Origin: Giesbergeria sp.
GTDB taxonomy: Bacteria > Pseudomonadota > Gammaproteobacteria > Burkholderiales > Burkholderiaceae_C
Length of the DNA: 64,000 nt
Direction of reading: 5' to 3'
Assembly (NCBI RefSeq): GCF_028686475.1
Contig: NZ_JAQUCA010000018.1
Span: forward strand, 1-64,000
Positions 7,750 through 16,679 of the stretch are shown piece by piece (position 1 is the first letter of the stretch; every line of letters begins with the position of its first letter). Under the pieces are notes generated by a model. That model saw only the letters and a list, made by a program, of their open reading frames with translations. It was not told the DNA's origin and did not search any database. The translations under genes and the position numbers were made by a program.

Positions 7750-8976
7750 ATGAACCACCCTTTGAAGCAAAAACTCATCCGCCTGTTGGACTCCCTCAAC
7801 CACGGCTTGGTAGAACGTGAACCCGCCATTAAGGCAGCTTTGCTGACCGTGCTGGCCGGGGAAAACCTGCTGCTGGTTGGGCCACCGGGCACTGCCAAGA
7901 GCCTGATTGCGCGGCGCATGGCCGAGAGTCTGCACCACAGCGACGCAACAGCGGGCTATTTTGAATACCTGCTCACCAAGTTTTCGACCCCGGAAGAAAT
8001 CTTCGGGCCACTGTCCATCAGCGAACTCAAGGCCGACCGCTTCCGGCGCAACACGGCGGGTTATTTGCCCTCGGTACGCTTGGCATTTCTGGATGAGATT
8101 TTCAAGGCCAGCTCCTCGATTTTGAATGCGCTGCTGACCATTTTGAACGAGCGCATCTACCACAACGGCACCGAAGCCCAGCCGGTACCGTTGCAGGCGC
8201 TGATCGCCGCTTCCAACGAACTGCCCACCGGACAAGAAGAGCTGGAGGCCCTCTACGACCGATTTTTGCTACGCAGCTTTGTCGATTACGTCAGTGAAGA
8301 CGGGCTGCCACAGTTGCTGCGTAAACCGGGGCCAGCGCCAGCGCTGGAACCACTCACCGGGGCCGATATGGAGGCGGTGCGCCAAGCCGCCGCCAACGTG
8401 AACTTGCCACCGGAAATCATCACGGCCCTGCAACGCATTTGGGCCGGGCACAAGCAGCTGTTCAAAGAAGACCGGCGCGAGAACCTGTCCGACCGCCGCC
8501 TGAAAAAGGCCGTAGGCTTGCTGTGTGTCTCGGCGGCCACCAATGGGCGTGACGCGGTGGATTTGTCCGATCTGTTGCTGCTCAAAGATTGCCTGTGGAA
8601 CCACCCGGACAATGCACCCAAGGTTAGAGATTTGATCCTGAATGTTTTATTACCCGAGAAAATTTTCTTTGGAGATGGTGTTATCCAAATCCAAGCTCCA
8701 GATATCGGTGGCTTCAATGATGTGACCGTGATCGAGTTGCTGGTCAGGCCGGGCGATACCATCCAAGTCGGGCAAAGCCTGATCACTATCGAATGCGACA
8801 AAGCCGCCCTAGAGATTCCCTCCAGCCATGCGGGTATGCTGAAGGAACTGACAGTCGCACTAGGTGACAAGGTCTCAGAAGGTTCTGTAATCGCGAAGAT
8901 AGCGACTAAGCACATAAAGGAAATGAGAGACAAGATCAAGCTCTCCGAACAAGTGTGTGCCAACTTCTGGCTCTAA
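7750..8976 (+). CDS. RavA-like MoxR AAA+ ATPase fused to a C-terminal lipoyl domain
   Basis: The 408-residue protein starts at the ATG at 7750 (MNHPLKQ). Residues 1-300 are a MoxR/RavA AAA+ module: Walker A GPPGTAKS at 44-51, Walker B LAFLDEI at 111-117, sensor 1 AASNEL near 153-158, and the arginine-finger region LYDRFLLR at 168-175. Residues 311-384 are an E2-type lipoyl (biotinyl/lipoyl) domain with DIGGFNDVTVIELLVRPGD, the attachment motif ECDKAALEIPSS (lysine 351) and LGDKVSEGS. MoxR ATPases remodel proteins with a VWA partner, here encoded 12 bp downstream. RavA normally ends in a different (LARA) domain. The lipoyl part has clearly lower GC than its flanks, which suggests a recombined tail. 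The frame is continuous with no stop or frameshift at the joint. Confidence 0.85.
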   Translation: MNHPLKQKLIRLLDSLNHGLVEREPAIKAALLTVLAGENLLLVGPPGTAKSLIARRMAESLHHSDATAGYFEYLLTKFSTPEEIFGPLSISELKADRFRRNTAGYLPSVRLAFLDEIFKASSSILNALLTILNERIYHNGTEAQPVPLQALIAASNELPTGQEELEALYDRFLLRSFVDYVSEDGLPQLLRKPGPAPALEPLTGADMEAVRQAAANVNLPPEIITALQRIWAGHKQLFKEDRRENLSDRRLKKAVGLLCVSAATNGRDAVDLSDLLLLKDCLWNHPDNAPKVRDLILNVLLPEKIFFGDGVIQIQAPDIGGFNDVTVIELLVRPGDTIQVGQSLITIECDKAALEIPSSHAGMLKELTVALGDKVSEGSVIAKIATKHIKEMRDKIKLSEQVCANFWL

Positions 8977-8988
8977 AGGCGGCCTGCT

Positions 8989-10635
8989 ATGCTTCCTTTT
9001 CTCGGGCCGCTGCTGGGCGGCTGGGGGCGGCTCACCGCCGCCCTCGGCATCAAGCCGCTCAAATACTTTATCGACAGCGTGTTCCGCGACAAGGTGCGCC
9101 CGATGCCTGGCAGCGTGCTGTATTGCGACCTGTGGCTGGCGGTAGAGCACTCTGGCATTTACCTCGGCGACGGCCAAATCTCCAACATCGTGGTCGATGG
9201 GCTGGCCGAAAGCACCGTGCAAGCCTGTGGCCCGGAAAGTTTTACTTCCAAAAGCAGCATGGGGCGCAAAATTTACGTCTCTTGCAATAGCCAAGGGGCA
9301 GTCGGCCATTCTGCGGTGGCACACGGCGCGGCCCGCCATGTGGGCGAACGCGCTTTTTATGGGTTGGTGATTAAAAACTGCCACCAGTTTTCTACCCGCT
9401 GCGTTAACTATGCGGGCAACGATGTAGAGCTGTCACTGCTCGATCGTGCCCTGGCCATGCTGCCTGATGGCACCTTTGAGCCTACCATCACGGCGTTGAA
9501 AGCGGCTGCCCGTGACAAACTCGGGGCCACCAAATGGCGGCTGTGGGATTGGCAGAACGAGGATGCCGCCGCACCCCGCGAAGAACCCCCGCCCGAACCC
9601 GATTGGCAAGCCCATGCCGACCATTTCTGCCAGCTGGACTTGGATGCCGACAGCATCGCCGACATCCGCGCTCAACTTGCCGCCACCCAAACTTACGAAG
9701 CCGAGATTGCCGACGAGAACATTCCGGCCCCCATTCGCCAGAAACTGGGGCAATTCCGCCAAACCTTGAGTGACATTTCGCAAAAATACGAAGAGGTCAA
9801 AGGTTTTTTGGCCGCCTGCCCCGGCGCACGCTTTTCTTATGCCGAACTCAAGGCAATGGGTGAGGATTTTTCGGCGTTGGCGCTGCAGTTGCAGGGCAAT
9901 CCCCGCATCCAAGAACTGGCACGCAAAATGGGGCGCAACTATATTTCCGAGGAGCGCAAAAAACAGACCCGAGTACCGCAAGCCAGCCGCAGTGAAGTCC
10001 ACGGCACGCACCGCAGCGACGATTTGATGCGCGTCTTGCCCAGTGAACTGCTTAATCTGGAAGATGAAACGCTGGAAACCGTGTTCTACGCCCGACTGCT
10101 GGAAAAAAACCTGCTGTCCTACGAGTTGCAAGGGGTGACATTCCGCAACGGCGAAGAGATAGAACGCCAGCAGCAACGTACCGGCCCAGTGGTAGCCTGT
10201 TTGGATACTTCAGGCAGTATGCAGGGCGCGCCCCTGCTCAAAGCCAAGGCGCTGTTGCTGGCCATTGCCAATATCTTGCAGCAAGAAAATCGCTCGCTGC
10301 ATGTGCTGCTGTTTGGGGCTTCGGGCGAGGTGCGCGAGTTTTCAATGGAGCAGCGCAACGATGCTGTGGGGCTGCTCCAGTTTCTGCAACAAGGCTATGG
10401 CGGTGGCACCGATTTTGAGACCCCGTTGCACCGCGCGTTGGCTCTCATTGCGGAGCAAAAAAGCTACCAAAAAGCCGATGTGCTGATGCTGAGTGATGGC
10501 GATTGCCAGCTCTCAGCCGATTTTGCCGCTACTCTTGCCGTGCAAAAGGCCCATTTGGATTGCTCGGTTTATTCGGTGCTGTGCGCTGGTACGCGGGTGG
10601 CAGATAACTTCAGCGATGAAGTGGTGGTTTTATAA
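8989..10635 (+). CDS. ViaA-like VWA protein with an N-terminal LRAT/NlpC-P60-like domain
   Basis: The 548-residue protein has three parts. Residues 37-142 resemble the LRAT branch of NlpC/P60 papain-like folds: EHSGIYLGDG at 53-62 with candidate catalytic H54, and KNCHQFSTRC at 129-138 with candidate C131. Residues 205-395 are a helical ViaA-like middle (LMRVLPSELLNLEDE, then VFYARLLEKNLLSYE). Residues 400-548 are a VWA domain with an intact MIDAS (DTSGS at 406-410, T474 in GGGTDF, D503 in LSDGD). ViaA is the VWA partner of RavA. E. coli ViaA has no LRAT part, so this looks like an added effector or lipid-acting domain. The spacing from the ATPase gene is 12 bp, with an AAAGGCGG ribosome site across it. 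Confidence 0.82.
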   Translation: MLPFLGPLLGGWGRLTAALGIKPLKYFIDSVFRDKVRPMPGSVLYCDLWLAVEHSGIYLGDGQISNIVVDGLAESTVQACGPESFTSKSSMGRKIYVSCNSQGAVGHSAVAHGAARHVGERAFYGLVIKNCHQFSTRCVNYAGNDVELSLLDRALAMLPDGTFEPTITALKAAARDKLGATKWRLWDWQNEDAAAPREEPPPEPDWQAHADHFCQLDLDADSIADIRAQLAATQTYEAEIADENIPAPIRQKLGQFRQTLSDISQKYEEVKGFLAACPGARFSYAELKAMGEDFSALALQLQGNPRIQELARKMGRNYISEERKKQTRVPQASRSEVHGTHRSDDLMRVLPSELLNLEDETLETVFYARLLEKNLLSYELQGVTFRNGEEIERQQQRTGPVVACLDTSGSMQGAPLLKAKALLLAIANILQQENRSLHVLLFGASGEVREFSMEQRNDAVGLLQFLQQGYGGGTDFETPLHRALALIAEQKSYQKADVLMLSDGDCQLSADFAATLAVQKAHLDCSVYSVLCAGTRVADNFSDEVVVL

Positions 10636-10664
10636 ATCCGCTCGGCCAGTCGCATCCCAGCCCA

Positions 10665-11078
10665 TCAGCGGTGCAGCTCACCTGCACGTTCAGGCTGGTA
10701 CAAAATATCGGTCACGCGCACCGTCATGGCTTTGCCCGCTGGGCCGGGCCAAGCCAGCTCATCGCCCACCGACAAACCCAGCAGCGCACTGCCCACCGGG
10801 GCCAAAATAGACACCTTGTCGGCACTGCCGTCCATATCGCGTGGATAAACCAACGTTAGGCGCAGTTCCTTGCCCGTTTCTAGCATCGTAAACTGCACCG
10901 TTGAATTCATGGTGACCACATTGGGCGGCATTTCTTCTGGCGATAAAACATCTGCCCGGTCTAACTCGGCTTGCAACTCGGCCTTGCCCGCCAGCGCACT
11001 CGACGGAATGCCCGCCAGCAGGGCTTCGATACGTTCCAAGTCTAAAGAAGACAAAATTAGCGGCGGCTTTGAACCCAT
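10665..11078 (-). CDS. rnk: Rnk-like nucleoside diphosphate kinase regulator (GreA/GreB family)
   Basis: The 137-residue protein starts at MGSKPPLILS (ATG at 11078). It combines a short N-terminal helix with a GreA/GreB-type C-terminal FKBP-like domain (VSILAPVGSALLGLSVGDELAWPGP). Rnk lacks the long Gre coiled coil and binds RNA polymerase near the secondary channel. A frame continues upstream but carries no family sequence. It is convergent with the VWA gene, with about 30 bp between the stops, and does not appear to belong to that system. Confidence 0.82.
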   Translation of the reverse strand: MGSKPPLILSSLDLERIEALLAGIPSSALAGKAELQAELDRADVLSPEEMPPNVVTMNSTVQFTMLETGKELRLTLVYPRDMDGSADKVSILAPVGSALLGLSVGDELAWPGPAGKAMTVRVTDILYQPERAGELHR

Positions 11079-11181
11079 AGCATCCTCACAAAGTGCAAGA
11101 CAGACAAGGGGCGCAATGTAGCCCATTGCGAATCTCGCACTGTGCTGCACGGACAATGAATAGCCCCGCAGGCATTGCCCC

Positions 11182-12930
11182 TTAGCGATTGGTTTGGGCC
11201 GTTTGCACGCTACGGCAGGGCGCATAAATGTCTTGCGTAGCTTGGTATGCCGTAGTTTGCACATCCATCAGGCCCAGCACCGAATGAAAATAAGCATCAT
11301 GGCTGATGCGCTGCTCGGCCAATTCTTTTTGCAAGCAGCCAAGGTTCAGCTGGTGGCGCGCCTGCATGGCCGACGATAGCCAGGTAATCCAAGGCACCTG
11401 CTTTTGCACATCGGGTGCAATAGCGTAAGGCAGGCCGTGCAGGTACAGGTTGCCCTCGCCCAAAGATTCGCCGTGGTCGGACACATAGAGCATCGCTGTA
11501 TGGGCTTGGTCTGCGCGTGCTTGCAACCATTCAATGGTGGCATTCAGAAAAGCATCGGTGGCCACAATACTGTTGTCGTAGGCATTCACCACTTGGGCCT
11601 GCCCGCATTCTTGCAGTGTATTCGAGGTGCATTCAGGGGTAAATGCCTTTTGAGACTTGGCCGAGCGCTTGAAATAAGCGGGGCCGTGGCTGCCCATTTG
11701 GTGCAGCACTACCACGGTGCCACGGGCGCGTTGCTCGGCGGGCAAAGCGGCAATGCGCTGCTCCAAGTCTTTTAGCATGATAGTGTCGGGGCACTCGCCC
11801 TCTGGGCACAGGGCGGGGTCGGTGTCACGGCTGGTGCTGGCTTGGGCTACGCGGTCGCATACCCCTTTGCAGCCAGATTGGTTGTCCACCCACAGCACCG
11901 CCAGTCCCGCGTGCTGCAATACATCCAACAGGCTTTCAAAGTTGTTTTTGCGCCCTTCAAACCCATCGCGGCCCAAATGCGAAAACATGCACGGCAACGA
12001 TGCCGCTGTGCTGGTGCCGCAAGCCCAAGCATTGCGCGCACTGACCAAATCGGTGCGCGCTGATAGCAATGGCGTGGTGTTGCGTGCATAGCCATTCAGG
12101 CCAAAATTGGCACTGCGTGCGGTCTCGCCCAGCACCAGCACCAGCAAGGGCACTTTGCTTTGCTGGGTATAGCTGGCACCCAATTGGGCATCGCGCCCCA
12201 AGGGTAGCAAAGTGCTGGTATCCATACGCAAAGGCTTGGTTGCCATATGCGCCACGGCATAGACGCTGTTGAGCGGGTTAATCAAATAGCGCAACTGGGT
12301 ATGGTTACGCATGGTAGAAGCAAAATCCTGAAACACCAGCAGCAGGGCAGCTACCAACACCAACAACGCCGCAGCCAGCAAAGCTGCATTGTGTGCCAGA
12401 TGGCGCACCAGCCCCAACGGGCGCACTTGCTGGTGCCACAGCCACCACAGCGGCGGTGCAGCCAACACCAACACCGTGACCACTAAACGCCCATTGAGCA
12501 AATCCCCAGCCTCGCGCACATCGGTTTGCAGCACATTGGTCAACATGCTGGCATCAATCACGATGCCATAGTTGAGCATAAAGTAACTGCCAAAGGCCGC
12601 CATCAGCACAAAACTGCCAAGTACCCACTTGGTAGCGCGGCCCCACGCCAAAAGGCTTAATACCGCCACATTCCCAGCGGCCACAATCACGGCAAAGGCC
12701 AGCACAAACCCCCAGCTATGCAGGTCTGTCCCATTGGGTAAAGCCGTGAGTGCGCGCCACAGTGCAGCGTTGCACACCGTGGCCAGCCACACACTGATCA
12801 GCAAAATAGGCCATGCAGGGTGTCTGGCTAAAGGTGCCGCACCCCCTTCTGCACTGGCAATATCTAAGGGACGGGAAGGGGTGTGCGAGCTGACCCCAAA
12901 AGGCAGCCAGCGAATCAGTGTCTGGGGCAT
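11182..12930 (-). CDS. eptA: Lipid A phosphoethanolamine transferase (EptA/MCR family)
   Basis: The 582-residue enzyme has five or so N-terminal membrane helices (about residues 40-200) and a periplasmic sulfatase-like domain. Zinc and nucleophile motifs are present: GETARSANFGLNGYARNTTP (E269), CGTSTAASLPCMFS with the nucleophile threonine near 306, and SDHGESLGE near the C-terminus. Paired cysteines such as CKGVC and CPEGEC match the disulfides of the family. It transfers phosphoethanolamine from phosphatidylethanolamine to lipid A, which usually lowers polymyxin binding. No two-component regulator is nearby. Confidence 0.9.
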   Translation of the reverse strand: MPQTLIRWLPFGVSSHTPSRPLDIASAEGGAAPLARHPAWPILLISVWLATVCNAALWRALTALPNGTDLHSWGFVLAFAVIVAAGNVAVLSLLAWGRATKWVLGSFVLMAAFGSYFMLNYGIVIDASMLTNVLQTDVREAGDLLNGRLVVTVLVLAAPPLWWLWHQQVRPLGLVRHLAHNAALLAAALLVLVAALLLVFQDFASTMRNHTQLRYLINPLNSVYAVAHMATKPLRMDTSTLLPLGRDAQLGASYTQQSKVPLLVLVLGETARSANFGLNGYARNTTPLLSARTDLVSARNAWACGTSTAASLPCMFSHLGRDGFEGRKNNFESLLDVLQHAGLAVLWVDNQSGCKGVCDRVAQASTSRDTDPALCPEGECPDTIMLKDLEQRIAALPAEQRARGTVVVLHQMGSHGPAYFKRSAKSQKAFTPECTSNTLQECGQAQVVNAYDNSIVATDAFLNATIEWLQARADQAHTAMLYVSDHGESLGEGNLYLHGLPYAIAPDVQKQVPWITWLSSAMQARHQLNLGCLQKELAEQRISHDAYFHSVLGLMDVQTTAYQATQDIYAPCRSVQTAQTNR

Positions 12931-12988
12931 AGGCAGCGATTGTTGTGGCGTTGCCTTAACGGTAGATTAACCTATCTGGCCACGTTGA

Positions 12989-14140
<1,152 letters not shown>

Positions 14141-14183
14141 CTAGCTGCGCTGTGCCAGACCGCTACTATAGGCCAGCACCCAT

Positions 14184-14211
14184 AAAAAAACCCGCCGGGC
14201 CACGGCGGGTT
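14184..14211 (-). terminator. Rho-independent terminator after gltA
   Basis: On the minus strand AACCCGCC pairs with GGCGGGTT around a short loop and is followed by a run of seven T. It lies about 40 bp past the gltA stop and before frmA, so it should end the sdh-gltA transcript. Confidence 0.85.
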
Positions 14212-14249
14212 GGGCTACTTGCAGCGCACAAGCGCTGCAAAACGGCACT

Positions 14250-15545
14250 TTAGGCCACGTCGCGGCGGGGTGCGCCAGTGAACAATTGGCGTGGACGGCC
14301 AATCTTGTACTCAGGGTCGCTGATCATTTCGTTCAGTTGGGCAATCCAACCGACGGTACGGGCCAGGGCAAAAATACCAGTGAACAGGTTGACCGGAATA
14401 CCGATGGCGCGTTGCACGATACCGGAGTAGAAGTCCACGTTCGGGTAGAGCTTGCGGCTGACGAAATAGTCGTCTTCCAGAGCGATTTTTTCCAGTGCCT
14501 TGGCCAGCTTGAACAGCGGGTCGTTTTGCAGGCCCAGTTCGGCCAGCACTTCGTCGCAGGTTTCTTGCATCAGCTTGGCGCGTGGGTCGTAGTTCTTATA
14601 GACGCGGTGGCCAAAACCCATCAGCTTGACGCCGGAGTTCTTGTCCTTGACCTTTTCCATGAACTCGCCCACCTTGTCGATGCCGCCTTGGCGCTGGATG
14701 TCTTCTAGCATGTTCAGGCAGGCTTCGTTGGCACCGCCGTGGGCAGGGCCCCACAGGCAAGCCACACCTGCGGAGATAGCAGCAAACGGGTTGGTGCCCG
14801 AAGAACCGCACAGGCGCACGGTAGAAGTGGAAGCGTTTTGCTCGTGGTCGGCGTGCAAAATGAAGATGCGGTCCATCGCACGTTCAATCACGGGGTTGAC
14901 CTTGTACTCTTCGCAAGGGGTACCGAACATCATCCGCAGGAAGTTGCCAGCGTAGCTCAGGTTGTTTTGTGGGTACATGTAAGGCTCGCCCTTACCGTAC
15001 TTGTAAGCCATTGCCACCAGCGTGGGCATCTTGGCGATCAGGCGAATTGCAGCCACATCGCGGTGTTCGGGGTTGTTGATGTCGGTGCTATCGTGGTAGA
15101 AGGCCGACATAGCGCCTACCAAGCCCGTCAACACCGCCATCGGGTGGGCATCACGGCGGAAGCCACGCAGGAAGAACTGCATTTGCTCGTTCACCATAGT
15201 GTGGTCTAGCACCAACTTATGGAAGTCAGAGCGCTGGGGCGCTGTGGGCAGTTCACCCTTGAGCAGCAGGTAACAGGTGTCGAGGTAATCGCACTTGGTG
15301 GCCAGTTGTTCAATCGGGTAGCCACGGTAGAGCAATTCACCCTTGTCACCATCAATGTAGGTGATGGCCGATTGGCAGGAGGCGGTGGACAGGAAACCGG
15401 GGTCGTAGGTGAACATACCGGTTTGGCCATACAGCTTGCGGATGTCAATGACATCTGGGCCAATATTGCCTTGGTACACAGGAAGTTCCACGCTGGGGCT
15501 GCCATTGGAGAACGACAGGGTGGCTTTGTTGTCAGCTAACTTCAT
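14250..15545 (-). CDS. gltA: Citrate synthase
   Basis: The 431-residue type II citrate synthase condenses oxaloacetate and acetyl-CoA. The start [12 protein letters not shown] (ATG at 15545) has an AAGGAA ribosome site; a longer open frame upstream overlaps sdhE and is not family-like. Visible motifs are [12 protein letters not shown], the active-site region [10 protein letters not shown], and [15 protein letters not shown]. It is the last gene of the sdhC-sdhD-sdhA-sdhB-sdhE-gltA cluster, 61 bp after sdhE, and is followed by a strong terminator. Confidence 0.96.
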   Translation of the reverse strand: MKLADNKATLSFSNGSPSVELPVYQGNIGPDVIDIRKLYGQTGMFTYDPGFLSTASCQSAITYIDGDKGELLYRGYPIEQLATKCDYLDTCYLLLKGELPTAPQRSDFHKLVLDHTMVNEQMQFFLRGFRRDAHPMAVLTGLVGAMSAFYHDSTDINNPEHRDVAAIRLIAKMPTLVAMAYKYGKGEPYMYPQNNLSYAGNFLRMMFGTPCEEYKVNPVIERAMDRIFILHADHEQNASTSTVRLCGSSGTNPFAAISAGVACLWGPAHGGANEACLNMLEDIQRQGGIDKVGEFMEKVKDKNSGVKLMGFGHRVYKNYDPRAKLMQETCDEVLAELGLQNDPLFKLAKALEKIALEDDYFVSRKLYPNVDFYSGIVQRAIGIPVNLFTGIFALARTVGWIAQLNEMISDPEYKIGRPRQLFTGAPRRDVA

Positions 15546-15606
15546 TGTAATTTCCTTGGGTAGGTTGCCGATGGTTAGGGCTGGGGAGAGGGGCTGCGTG
15601 CTTTGT

Positions 15607-15933
15607 CTATCCGTGCGCTGGCGCTGTTGCACCACTGCCACCTTGGCGCATCATGCCTAGCACTTCACGCACTTCTTCGGTATTCAACGCGCCTTCTGGC
15701 TCACGCCGCCGTAGCAGCAAATCCAGCAGGTCGTTGTCTGCCAAATCCATTAACGCATTCATGCCGTCGGCATGGCGTTGGTGTAATTGGGAAGCAAAGC
15801 GGGTGAAAAACCGTTCGATGAACAGGTCGTTCTCCACCATGCCACGCCGACTGCGCCAGCGCAACATGCTTACCGCCCGCTCGTCCAGCAGTGGCATGTC
15901 TGCCACCATATCGGAGGATGGAATTTCACCCAT
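15607..15933 (-). CDS. sdhE: Succinate dehydrogenase assembly factor SdhE
   Basis: The 108-residue protein contains the [14 protein letters not shown] motif that marks the SdhE/YgfY (SdhAF2) family, followed by [17 protein letters not shown]. SdhE promotes covalent FAD attachment to SdhA. It sits 15 bp after sdhB in the same operon, as in many betaproteobacteria. Both ends extend slightly beyond the core fold. Confidence 0.88.
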   Translation of the reverse strand: MGEIPSSDMVADMPLLDERAVSMLRWRSRRGMVENDLFIERFFTRFASQLHQRHADGMNALMDLADNDLLDLLLRRREPEGALNTEEVREVLGMMRQGGSGATAPAHG

Positions 15934-15948
15934 AATTTTGTCAGTGCC

Positions 15949-16656
15949 TTAGATAGCGCGACGCACCATCAGCTCTTTGATTTTGCCAATGGCGCGCGTG
16001 GGGTTGAGACCCTTGGGGCACACATCGACGCAGTTCATGATGGTGTGGCAGCGGAACAGACGGTACGGGTCTTCCAAGTTGTCGAGGCGCGCAGCGGTTT
16101 CTTCGTCGCGGCTGTCGGCAATGAAGCGGTAGGCTTGCAGCAGGCCAGCGGGGCCGACGAACTTGTCGGGGTTCCACCAGAAGCTGGGGCAGCTGGTCGA
16201 GCAGCTGGCGCACAAAATGCACTCGTACAGGCCGTTGAGTTCTTCGCGCTCTTCGGGCGATTGCAAACGCTCTTTAGTCGGCGAGGTCAGGCTATCGTTT
16301 TGCAGATACGGCTTAATCGAGTTGTACTGCTTGAAGAACTGCGTCATGTCCACAATCAAATCGCGGATGACGGGCAGGCCGGGCAGGGGCTTGAGCACGA
16401 TTTCACCGGGCAAGGTGTTCATGTTGGTCAGGCAGGCCAAACCGTTCTTGCCATTGATGTTCATGGCATCGGATCCGCACACGCCTTCGCGGCAGGAGCG
16501 GCGGAAGGAGATGGTCGGGTCTTGTTGCTTGAGCTTGACCAGCGCATCCAGCAGCATGCGTTCGTGGCCGTCCAGCTCAATCTGCACGGTTTGCATGTAG
16601 GGCTTGGCATCCTTATCAGGATCGTAGCGGTAGATTTTGAAAGTACGTTTTGCCAT
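15949..16656 (-). CDS. sdhB: Succinate dehydrogenase iron-sulfur subunit
   Basis: The 235-residue SdhB carries electrons from SdhA to quinone. The 2Fe-2S cysteines are in SCREGVCGSDAMNING, and the 4Fe-4S and 3Fe-4S clusters are in CILCASCSTSCPSFW and CHTIMNCVDVCPKGLNP. All expected cysteines are present. It lies 23 bp after sdhA and before sdhE. Confidence 0.96.
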   Translation of the reverse strand: MAKRTFKIYRYDPDKDAKPYMQTVQIELDGHERMLLDALVKLKQQDPTISFRRSCREGVCGSDAMNINGKNGLACLTNMNTLPGEIVLKPLPGLPVIRDLIVDMTQFFKQYNSIKPYLQNDSLTSPTKERLQSPEEREELNGLYECILCASCSTSCPSFWWNPDKFVGPAGLLQAYRFIADSRDEETAARLDNLEDPYRLFRCHTIMNCVDVCPKGLNPTRAIGKIKELMVRRAI

Positions 16657-16679
16657 TGTTTTACTCCAGTGCGCTGCGA

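Noticed and set aside
8641-8976. Lipoyl domain as a separate gene or a frameshift artefact
   Set aside because: The frame runs unbroken from the AAA+ core into the lipoyl segment, with no stop and no separate start with a ribosome site. A fusion is the simplest reading, though a chimeric assembly should be excluded.
14221-14238. Small GCAGCGC...GCGCTGC inverted repeat just past gltA
   Set aside because: It has no T run and a strong terminator follows about 15 bp downstream, so it is probably incidental.
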